Source of the DNA: Bifidobacteriaceae bacterium
GTDB lineage: Bacteria > Actinomycetota > Actinomycetes > Actinomycetales > WQXJ01
DNA: 7,698 bases
Assembly: GCA_031278075.1 (NCBI GenBank)
Contig: JAITLE010000147.1
Span: forward strand, 1 to 7,698
Reading direction: 5' to 3'
Positions 1 to 6,200 of the stretch are shown here, one piece after another; the first letter of the stretch is position 1, and the number at the start of each line of letters is the position of its first letter. A program made the position numbers and the translations under genes. The notes under the pieces are model-generated. The model saw nothing but the letters and a program-made list of their open reading frames with translations. It was not told the DNA's origin and ran no database searches.

Positions 1-84
1 TCGTGGCTGCGGCTTCCACTGGACTCGACCCCCGCGGCCGCACCGCAGGCGCCGCCTGGCCTGTCGACCCTGTCGGCTCCGCTT

Positions 85-100
85 AGCCTGGATCCAGGCT
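85..100. repeat. Perfect 16-bp palindrome AGCCTGGATCCAGGCT
   Basis: The sequence AGCCTGGATCCAGGCT is its own reverse complement. It lies about 120 bp past the stop codon of the leftward MFS gene and overlaps the TAG of a possible gene tail entering from the left. It could form a cruciform or hairpin, or bind a dimeric protein. No T-run follows it on either strand, so it is not a standard intrinsic terminator. Confidence 0.4.
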
Positions 101-144
101 TAGGGCCTCCCGCCGCCATTGACCGACGGAGCCGTTTGGGCCGC

Positions 145-158
145 GCCCGCCGGCGGGC
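145..158. repeat. Perfect 14-bp GC palindrome GCCCGCCGGCGGGC
   Basis: GCCCGCCGGCGGGC is a perfect palindrome made only of G and C. It lies about 60 bp downstream of the MFS stop codon. Transcribed leftward from the MFS gene it could fold into a strong hairpin and act as a U-less terminator of the kind proposed for actinobacteria. In DNA this GC-rich such a palindrome may also arise by chance. Confidence 0.3.
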
Positions 159-219
159 CCCACAGCGGGCGGGCGTGACGATTCCCGCACTTCTCCCGCG
201 GGAACCGAGAGACGCGCAG

Positions 220-1434
220 TCAGTGACACGCGCCCTGATCGGGGCCGCCCTTGTCGCCCGGGGGTCGCGTCGACCCCGCCAGGACCACCGCCAAGACGGT
301 GGGCGCGGCGAGCGCCAGCATCGCCAGCCTGAACCCGACGTGCTGCGCGAGCAGCCCCAACAACGGCGGCCCACTCAGGAACGCGCCGTAGCCGATCGTC
401 GAGACCACGGCGGTGCGCTGCGCGGCTCGTGTCGGATCGTCGCCGGCTGCGCTCATCCCCAGCGGGAAGACCAGAGCGGCGCCCGCCCCCCAGAGGGCCG
501 CGCCCACGAAGACCAGGGGCAGGGCCGGCGTGAGCGAGTAGAGCCCGACACCCGCCGCCGCGGCCACCCCCGACGCCCGAATGGCCCAGGGCCGCCCGAA
601 CCGGTCCACCAACGGTGTCGCGAACATCCGGATCGCGGTCTGCGCGGTCAGGAACACGGTGAAGCCAACGATCGCGGTCGCCTCGGACGTCCCAAAGCTC
701 TGCTCGATGCCTGAGGCCATCCAATCGCTCGCCGCGCCCTCGGCCAGGGTGAGCCCTAGCACCACCAGTCCGATCAGCAAAGTCCGCGACTCGAGCCACG
801 CCGAACGCTCGCCACGAGCGCGGGCCGAACGGTCGGCATCGTGCTGCGGGGCGGGCAGCAGCGTGTGCGCGCCCCACGCGACGGCCGCCAACGCGAGCAC
901 CGCCACGGCGCTGAAGTGGGCGATCACCGGCACGCCGAGCCGTGCCATGGCGGCGCCCGTCGCCCCTGCGATGATCGTGCCGACCGAGTAGCCCGCGTGG
1001 AGGCGCGACATGACAGCGCGGCGGAGGGCGCGTTCCACGTCGGATGCGGCGACGTTCTGGGTGACGTCCCACACGCCGAAGCCGATCCCCAACGCGGCCA
1101 GCCCCACCCCGACGCCCGCGACCGCCTGTGCGGGTGTCGCGCCGCCCGCGCCGATGAGCCCCATGGCGGCCAGGCTGGCCGCGGCGAGCAGCACCCGACG
1201 CAAGCCGAAACGCTGGATGAGCAGGCTCGAGAGCGGCATCGCGGTGATCGATCCGAACGACCAGCAAAGCAGCAGCAGCCCCATCGACTGCGCGTCCAGA
1301 CCTAGCGTCAAGCGGATCGCGACCAGCCGCGACGCCCACGTCGCGAAGACGAACCCGGCGGCCGTGAACATGACGAACACGCCCACAGCGGCGCGGCGGA
1401 CTTGGACGTCGTCGGGGGGCAGCGCTGGGGTCAC
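220..1434 (-). CDS. MFS transporter (YbjJ-like, about 12 helices)
   Basis: This is an inner-membrane secondary transporter of the major facilitator superfamily, 404 residues, the usual size. The N-terminus is cytosolic and the first hydrophobic helix starts near residue 15 (VGVFVMFTAAGFVFATW). A motif-A-like loop follows TM2 (LIQRFGLRRVLL, about 73-84), and its counterpart in the second half is VDRFGRPWAIR. The stretch DVTQNVAASDVERALRR then MSRLHAGYSVG before TM5 resembles the YbjJ-type branch of MFS proteins; this is a reading by eye. The substrate cannot be told. The start is GTG at 1434; no clear Shine-Dalgarno precedes it, so translation may be leaderless or start slightly downstream. 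It is divergent from the siderophore-reductase gene across a gap with an iron box, so an iron- or siderophore-linked role (for example export) is possible but inferred from position only. Confidence 0.85.
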   Translation of the reverse strand: MTPALPPDDVQVRRAAVGVFVMFTAAGFVFATWASRLVAIRLTLGLDAQSMGLLLLCWSFGSITAMPLSSLLIQRFGLRRVLLAAASLAAMGLIGAGGATPAQAVAGVGVGLAALGIGFGVWDVTQNVAASDVERALRRAVMSRLHAGYSVGTIIAGATGAAMARLGVPVIAHFSAVAVLALAAVAWGAHTLLPAPQHDADRSARARGERSAWLESRTLLIGLVVLGLTLAEGAASDWMASGIEQSFGTSEATAIVGFTVFLTAQTAIRMFATPLVDRFGRPWAIRASGVAAAAGVGLYSLTPALPLVFVGAALWGAGAALVFPLGMSAAGDDPTRAAQRTAVVSTIGYGAFLSGPPLLGLLAQHVGFRLAMLALAAPTVLAVVLAGSTRPPGDKGGPDQGACH

Positions 1435-1445
1435 CGTGCGACAGT

Positions 1446-1451
1446 ACCGTA
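1446..1451 (-). promoter_or_regulatory. Possible -10 element for the MFS gene
   Basis: Read on the minus strand this hexamer is TACGGT, fitting the TAnnnT pattern of actinobacterial -10 boxes. Transcription would begin a few bases before the GTG at 1434, which would give a nearly leaderless mRNA and explain the absence of a ribosome binding site. There is no good -35 hexamer, so this is weak. Confidence 0.25.
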
Positions 1452-1475
1452 AGGGAGCGCGCCCGTCAGGGGCGT

Positions 1476-1494
1476 TTAGGCATGCCTAACCTAA
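1476..1494. promoter_or_regulatory. IdeR/DtxR iron box (19 bp)
   Basis: The sequence TTAGGCATGCCTAACCTAA matches the iron-box consensus TTAGGTTAGGCTAACCTAA at 15 of 19 positions, counted by eye. Its first 14 bases (1476-1489) form a perfect palindrome, TTAGGCATGCCTAA. IdeR and DtxR are Fe(II)-dependent repressors that bind such sites when iron is plentiful. The site lies 39 bp upstream of the siderophore-reductase start and 41 bp upstream of the divergent MFS start, so it is placed to repress the rightward gene and possibly both. Finding it next to a siderophore-interacting protein gene supports the assignment independently. Confidence 0.85.
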
Positions 1495-1498
1495 CCGC

Positions 1499-1504
1499 TA
1501 GGCT
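1499..1504 (+). promoter_or_regulatory. Possible -10 element for the SIP gene
   Basis: TAGGCT fits the TAnnnT pattern of actinobacterial -10 boxes and sits just right of the iron box. Bound IdeR/DtxR would cover the -35 region and block RNA polymerase. Transcription would then start near 1511, leaving a short leader that contains the GGAGA ribosome binding site. No convincing -35 hexamer is seen. Confidence 0.35.
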
Positions 1505-1521
1505 TGGGTTGTGCGAACACC

Positions 1522-1526
1522 GGAGA
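1522..1526 (+). promoter_or_regulatory. Ribosome binding site for the SIP gene (decides the start)
   Basis: GGAGA lies 7 bases before the GTG at 1534. This selects that GTG over the in-frame TTG at 1504. The TTG has no purine-rich sequence in front of it and would fall within the promoter and iron-box area. Confidence 0.7.
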
Positions 1527-1533
1527 CACACCC

Positions 1534-2334
1534 GTGAGCAACATCGCTGTCGAGCACGCGCCTTCGGGTCTGGTCCGCACGTCGGTGGTCGCCCGCGAGG
1601 CGATCAGCCCGCATGTCGTGCGCGTGACGCTCGGCGGCGGGGATCTGCCGCTTTTCGAATTCAAAGGTTTCGATCAGTGGTTCCGGCTCGCCATCCCGGT
1701 GCACGATGCCGACCGGTTCGACAACCTCCCATCGACCTTCGCGCTCGGCGGTTATTTGCGTTATCTGGCCCTGCCGAAGGCCACCCGGCCGGAGATCCGG
1801 AATTACACGGCCCGGGCCTGGCGGGCCTCGCCCGCGCGGCTCGACATCGACTTCTTGCAACACGGCGACCACGGTGTGGCGGGGCCGTGGGCCGCGACGG
1901 TCGAGCCGGGCGCCGAGGTCGCGCTGATCGATCAGGGCTGCGGCTGGAAAGACCCGGGCGCCGACTGGCGCCTGTTGGCCGGCGACGAGACCGCGATGCC
2001 CGCGATCGCCGGGATCCTGCGGGACATGCCGCGGGACGCGGTGGGGCACGCGTTCATCGAGTTGTTCGACGCGCGTGACCGCCAGCCCTTGGACGCGCCC
2101 GATGCCGTCCGGGTCCATTGGCTCGAACGTTCCCCGGGGGCTGCGCCCGGTGACGCGCTGCTGCCCGCGGTCCGCGCGCTCGAGTTCCCGCCCGGCCGGG
2201 TGTACGCGTTCGCGGCGGGCGAGTCCGCGATCGCCGCCGGGGTTCGGCGTCATCTCGTGTCCGAGCGGGATGTTCCGAAGAACGACGTGACCTTCTGCAG
2301 TTACTGGAAGCGTTCAGCCACGGTTCACGCCTGA
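1534..2334 (+). CDS. Siderophore-interacting protein (FAD-dependent ferric-siderophore reductase)
   Basis: Cytosolic flavoprotein of the SIP family (ViuB/YqjH-like), 266 residues. The family reduces Fe(III) in imported ferric siderophores so that iron is released inside the cell. The N-terminal FAD-binding barrel is visible: the FDQWFR segment (46-51) and the FAD-binding RNYTAR (89-94, family pattern RxYTxR), followed by the HGDHGVAGPWA turn. The C-terminal nucleotide-binding half shows AGDETAMPAI (149-158), the FAAGE segment (226-230) and the typical ending FCSYWKR (254-260). Length is normal for the family. The GTG start is supported by GGAGA at 1522-1526 and places residue 1 just before the conserved domain. 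An IdeR/DtxR iron box upstream implies expression under iron limitation. It appears monocistronic or ends its unit, since about 120 bp follow before tetR. The electron donor (NADH/NADPH or ferredoxin) cannot be told. Confidence 0.93.
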   Translation: MSNIAVEHAPSGLVRTSVVAREAISPHVVRVTLGGGDLPLFEFKGFDQWFRLAIPVHDADRFDNLPSTFALGGYLRYLALPKATRPEIRNYTARAWRASPARLDIDFLQHGDHGVAGPWAATVEPGAEVALIDQGCGWKDPGADWRLLAGDETAMPAIAGILRDMPRDAVGHAFIELFDARDRQPLDAPDAVRVHWLERSPGAAPGDALLPAVRALEFPPGRVYAFAAGESAIAAGVRRHLVSERDVPKNDVTFCSYWKRSATVHA

Positions 2335-2374
2335 CGCCCGCGGGCTGGGGCGGCGCCTCGGCCGTCGGCGAGGA

Positions 2375-2410
2375 GTTCGAACTAGAAACCGGGCCCCTTC
2401 TAATTCAACC
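2375..2410. repeat. Imperfect inverted repeat between the SIP and tetR genes
   Basis: The left arm GTTCGAACTAGAA (2375-2387) and the reverse complement of the right arm TTCTAATTCAACC (2398-2410) agree at 10 of 13 positions. The inner GAACTAGAA/TTCTAATTC part agrees at 8 of 9. The arms are separated by 10 bases (ACCGGGCCCC). The arms are AT-rich in a GC-rich region, which makes the repeat stand out. It may be a hairpin ending the SIP transcript or a regulator binding site upstream of tetR. Confidence 0.45.
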
Positions 2411-2420
2411 GGCGTTGAGA

Positions 2421-2426
2421 TATTCT
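2421..2426 (+). promoter_or_regulatory. Possible -10 element for tetR
   Basis: TATTCT fits a -10 box (TAnnnT). The hexamer TTCTAA lies 17 bases upstream (2398-2403) and is a poor -35. If used, transcription would start near 2433, inside the GGTGGC/GCCACC palindrome, giving a short leader before the ATG at 2457. Confidence 0.35.
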
Positions 2427-2442
2427 GGTGGCTCCTGCCACC
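2427..2442. promoter_or_regulatory. Palindrome GGTGGC-N4-GCCACC, candidate TetR operator
   Basis: GGTGGC TCCT GCCACC has two perfect 6-bp half-sites separated by 4 bases. It follows directly after the candidate -10 (2421-2426) and ends two bases before the ribosome binding site. Size and symmetry suit a TetR dimer, and TetR regulators commonly bind palindromes in their own promoters. As RNA it would instead form a small hairpin just ahead of the ribosome binding site. Which of these applies is inference. Confidence 0.45.
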
Positions 2443-2444
2443 CC

Positions 2445-2450
2445 AAGGGA
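2445..2450 (+). promoter_or_regulatory. Ribosome binding site for tetR (decides the start)
   Basis: AAGGGA lies 6 bases before ATG 2457. It favours this ATG over the in-frame TTG at 2415, which would add 14 residues that do not resemble the family and would lie upstream of the likely promoter. Confidence 0.65.
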
Positions 2451-2456
2451 GCGCGC

Positions 2457-3209
2457 ATGCCGGACAAGCCTGTTTCGGATCCGCCGCGGCGCGGCGGTCG
2501 CCGCCCCGGTCCCGACTCCACCGCGCAACCGATCCTGGACGAGGCCCGTAAAGCGTTCGCGACCAAGGGGTACGCCCACACCTCGCTCCGCGCCGTGGGG
2601 GAGGCGGCCGGGGTGGACCCGGCCATGATCGCTTACTTCTTCGGCTCGAAGGCGGGCCTGTTCCAAGCCGCGATCAACGTCCCGATCAGCCTCGACATGC
2701 CCGCGATGGTCGAGTTCCGCAGCTCCCAAGCCGAGCCCGCCGAACGGATCGCCCGCCTCTTCTTCTCGCTGTGGGGCGACCCGCCCGTCGCGCAGGCGCT
2801 GACCGCGATCATCCTCGAAGCGGGCCTCAACTCCGCCGCCGGACAGGCGCTGCGCCGTTTCATGTTCGCCTACGTGGGCGGCCCGATCGTCCGGGAACTG
2901 AAAGTCGGCGACCAGGAGCTGCGGCTCAGGCTCGCCGTGGGCTTGATGCTCTCCGTCGCGCTGCAGCGCCGGTTCGACCGCGCCTGCGTCTTCGCGCACC
3001 TCACGAGTCGCCAACTGGTCGAGGTGGTGACGCCGCTCCTGCGCCACATCCTGACCGCGCCGATGCCGCCAGGTTTGCCGCCCGGCGAGGACCCGCCGGC
3101 CGCGCCGTTCCCGTTCGCCGCATCCCCGCCGCCCGACGCCGCCGCCCCGGACACCGCCCCACCTTCGCCTGAGGGCGGCGACGCCCACGATGATCGGCCC
3201 GACGCGTGA
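2457..3209 (+). CDS. TetR/AcrR-family transcriptional regulator
   Basis: DNA-binding regulator of 250 residues. A basic N-terminal arm (RRGGRRPG, 11-18) leads into the classic TetR helix-turn-helix domain (about 24-70): ILDEARKAFATKGY, then TSLRAVGEAAGV and the recognition-helix region MIAYFFGSKAGLF. The middle and C-terminal helices (about 85-199) resemble the TetR_C_16-type ligand/dimer domain, judged by eye from the LRRFM...VGGPIVREL and LMLSVALQRR pattern. After residue 200 there is an unusual Pro/Ala-rich tail of about 50 residues with no fold expected. The ATG is chosen from AAGGGA at 2445-2450. Its stop overlaps the start of the giant activase gene (GTGA), so the two are very probably co-transcribed and translationally coupled. 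It is therefore the likely local regulator of that gene and, through the palindromes before it, of itself. The ligand is unknown; an acyl-CoA or a related metabolite is a guess from context. Confidence 0.9.
   Translation: MPDKPVSDPPRRGGRRPGPDSTAQPILDEARKAFATKGYAHTSLRAVGEAAGVDPAMIAYFFGSKAGLFQAAINVPISLDMPAMVEFRSSQAEPAERIARLFFSLWGDPPVAQALTAIILEAGLNSAAGQALRRFMFAYVGGPIVRELKVGDQELRLRLAVGLMLSVALQRRFDRACVFAHLTSRQLVEVVTPLLRHILTAPMPPGLPPGEDPPAAPFPFAASPPPDAAAPDTAPPSPEGGDAHDDRPDA
3206..3209 (+). promoter_or_regulatory. GTGA stop/start overlap coupling tetR to the giant gene
   Basis: The TGA of tetR (3207-3209) overlaps the GTG start (3206-3208) of the giant gene in the sequence GTGA. There is no purine-rich ribosome binding site just upstream. 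This arrangement is typical of translational coupling, where ribosomes finishing tetR restart on the next frame. Confidence 0.75.
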
Positions 3210-6200
3210 CGGCGACCACCGCGACCTCGCCCGCGTCAGGGGCAGCCCCAGCCGATCCCGGGCCGCTGCGTCTCGGGATCGACATCGGTTCGACGACTGT
3301 CAAGGCCGTCGCCCTAGACGGCGCCGGCGCGGTCTTCAAGGAATACCGGCGACACAACGCGGACGTCCGGTTGGAGCTCGCGAAGCTGCTGCGGGCGGTG
3401 GCTCAGGCGCATCCGGGCAGAGCCGCGCTGGTGGCGGTGACTGGATCGGGTGGACTCGGGGTGGCCCAGGCGCTCGGAGTCGAGTTCGTCCAAGAGGTGA
3501 TCGCCGGGACCGAGGCGATCCGTCGCCTCGAACCGGAGGCGGACGTGATCATCGAACTCGGCGGCGAGGACGCGAAGATCACGTATCTGCGCCCGGTGCT
3601 GGAGCAGCGCATGAACGGGACGTGCGCCGGCGGCACGGGCGCGTTCATCGATCAGATGGCCACCTTGCTGGGCGTCGACGCCGCTGGCCTGAACGCTTTG
3701 GCGAGGGACCACACCACTTTGTACCCGATCGCCTCGCGCTGTGGCGTGTTCGCCAAGACCGACCTCCAGCCGCTGCTGAACGATGGCGCCGCGCGCGAGG
3801 ACCTGGCCGCGTCGATCTTCCAAGCGGTCGCCACCCAGACCATCGCCGGCCTGGCCTGCGGGCGGCCGGTCCGGGGCAGGGTGGTCGCGCTAGGCGGTCC
3901 GCTGCACTTCCTGGACCAGCTCCGCGCCGCCTTCGAGCGCGCGCTGACAGCCCCCGGGACTTCACTGGTCGCTCCGCCGGAGGGCCAGCTCGCGGTGGCG
4001 TTTGGCGCCGCGCTGCTCGCCGAGAGCCCGCGCCGCGCGCAGCTTGGCGCCGGGGCGCCGCCCGCGTTTGAGCCCGTCGCCCTGGAGGCGCTCGCGGCCC
4101 GGGCGCACAATTCCGACCGGTCCGGCGTCGCTGGCGCAGGCCGCCTGCGCGTCTTGTTCGCCGACCGGGCTGAACGCGACGCGTTCGAGGCCCGCCATGC
4201 CGCCGCGCGCCTGGAACAGATCCCGATCGAGCAGGCCAAAGGCGCGTGTTTCCTCGGCATAGACGCCGGGTCGACCACCATCAAAGCGGTGCTGATCGAC
4301 GAGTCGGACAGGATCTGCTATTCGCATTACGCGCCGAACCAGGGGTCCACTGTGAAAGCGGCGGTCGGGATAGTGCAGGAGGTCCGGAAGACGCTGCCGC
4401 GCAACGCGATAATCGCGCGATCCTGCGTCACGGGGTACGGCGAGTCGCTGATCCGAGCTGCGCTGCGCGTGGACGTGGGCGTGGTCGAGACGATCGCTCA
4501 TCACCGCGCAGCGGATCATTTCCGGCCCGGTGTGACCGCGGTGGTCGACATCGGCGGACAGGATATGAAATACCTCCGGATCGTGGACGGCGCGATCGAT
4601 GAGATCCGGCTCAACGAGGCGTGTTCGTCAGGCTGCGGCAGTTTCCTGCAAACGTTCGCCCAGACGATGGGTCTGAGCCTGGAGGCGTTCTGCGAGGCGG
4701 CGCTCGCCTCGTTCGCGCCGGTCGATCTGGGGTCGCGTTGCACGGTGTTCATGAACTCGTCGGTCAAGGCGGCGCAGAAGGAGGGCGCCGCGGTGGGCGA
4801 CATCGCCGCCGGCCTCAGCTATTCGGTGGTGCGCAACGCGCTGTACAAGGTCATCAAGTTGCGCGAGGCCGGCCAACTGGGCCGCGAAGTCGTGGTGCAG
4901 GGCGGCACGTTCCTCTCCGACGCTGTTCTCAGGGCCTTTGAGCTGTTGACCGGCCTGGAGGTGACCCGGCCGGACCGCGCGGGCCTGATGGGCGCGTTCG
5001 GCGCGGCGTTGGTCGCGCGGGAGAGCTTCAGGCCGGGGCGGCCCTCTAGCCTGGCGCCGCCGCTCACCCTCCGCGGACTACAAGTCGTGACGTCCACCGA
5101 GACCTGCCGCCTCTGCCAAAACCACTGCAAGTGCACTGTGTCTGAGTTCGGTGACGGCTCGCGTCACGTCTCCGGGAACCGGTGCGAGCGGGGCGGCGAC
5201 AAGGAGAAGCCGAAATCGGCGCTGCCGAACCTGTTCGACTACAAGTACAAGCGCCTGTTCGCGTACCGCCGACTCACTGAGAAAGCCGCGACCCGGGGCG
5301 ACATCGGAGTGCCGCGGGTGCTCAACATCTATGAGAATTATCCGCTCTGGTTCACAGTGTTGACGCGGCTGGGCTTCCGGGTCACGCTTTCGGGCCGGTC
5401 CAGCCACGAGTTGTTCGTCGCCGGCATGGATTCGATCGCCTCGGAGAACATCTGTTATCCCGCGAAGCTGGCGCACGGGCACATCGAGCAGCTGATCGCG
5501 CGCGGCGTGAGAACCATCTTCTATCCGTCCGTCTCTTATGAGCGCGAATTGGCCCCCGGCGCGGACGATCATTTCAACTGCCCCATAGTGACCGGCTATC
5601 CCCAGGTCTTGGCGAACAACGTCGAGGCGCTGCGGGCGGGGGCTCGAGTGCGGCTGATCAATCCGTTCTTCAACCTGGCGTCGCCCGAAAAGCTCGCAGA
5701 ACGTCTGGTGGATGTGTTCCAGGACTGGGCTGTGACTCTGGAGGAGGCCAGGGATGCGGTGGCAGCCGGCTACGCCGAGCAGGCGGCGTTCGCGGCGGAC
5801 GTCGCCAAAGCGGGCGAGGAGGCGCTGGACTTCGCGCGCCGAACCGGGACTCGCGCGGTGGTGCTGGCGGGCCGGCCTTACCACGTCGACCCTGAGATCC
5901 ATCACGGGATACCCGAACTGATCACGTCCCTCGGGATGGCGGTGCTGACCGAGGATTCGGTGGCGCACCTAGGCGAGCTGGACCGGCCCCTGCGAGTCCG
6001 TGATCAGTGGGCTTACCACTCGCGGCTCTACCAGGCGGCCGCGGCGACGCGGCTGATGGACGGAGTCGAGCTGGTGCAGCTGAACTCGTTCGGCTGCGGT
6101 TTGGACGCGATCACCACCGATCAGGTCCAAGAGATCCTCCGCAGCGCCGGCCGGGTCCACACGTGCCTGAAGATCGACGAGGTGTCCAATCTGGGCGCGG

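Larger units (their letters stand above)
1..219. other. Region without a convincing gene, left of the MFS gene
   Basis: I see no recognisable protein family here. One short plus-strand frame is open from the window edge to a TAG at 84-86. It could be the last 27 codons of a gene lying to the left, but the residues (rich in Ala, Gly, Pro) carry no motif, so this is only a possibility. The other frames are either closed early or are continuations of frames antisense to the MFS gene. The stretch is dominated by GC-rich palindromes (85-100, 145-158, 194-203). These fit an intergenic space downstream of the leftward MFS gene. Confidence 0.5.

Noticed and set aside
83..1339. Minus-strand open frame of 418 codons overlapping the MFS gene
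   Set aside because: It uses another frame of the same strand as the MFS gene, is extremely Gly/Arg-rich and has no membrane helices. The MFS frame gives a coherent 12-helix protein.
1504..1533. TTG 1504 as start of the siderophore-interacting protein
   Set aside because: It has no ribosome binding site and lies at the promoter/iron-box edge. GTG 1534 has GGAGA 7 bases before it.
2415..2456. TTG 2415 as start of the TetR regulator
   Set aside because: It would translate through the likely promoter and palindrome; ATG 2457 has AAGGGA at good spacing.
3190..4071. Plus-strand open frame of 293 codons starting with ATG 3190
   Set aside because: It overlaps the first ATPase domain in another frame and is Arg-rich and featureless. 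The GTG 3206 frame shows the ATPase motifs and both cluster cysteines.
3990..4256. Possible gene boundary between the two ATPase domains of the giant gene
   Set aside because: I checked whether two separate activator genes sit here. The frame stays open through the linker with the same codon phase and no stop, so it is one chain.
5078..5968. Minus-strand open frame of 296 codons
   Set aside because: It is an Arg/His/Gln-rich antisense shadow of the cysteine-rich and DUF2229-like part of the giant gene; no family resemblance.
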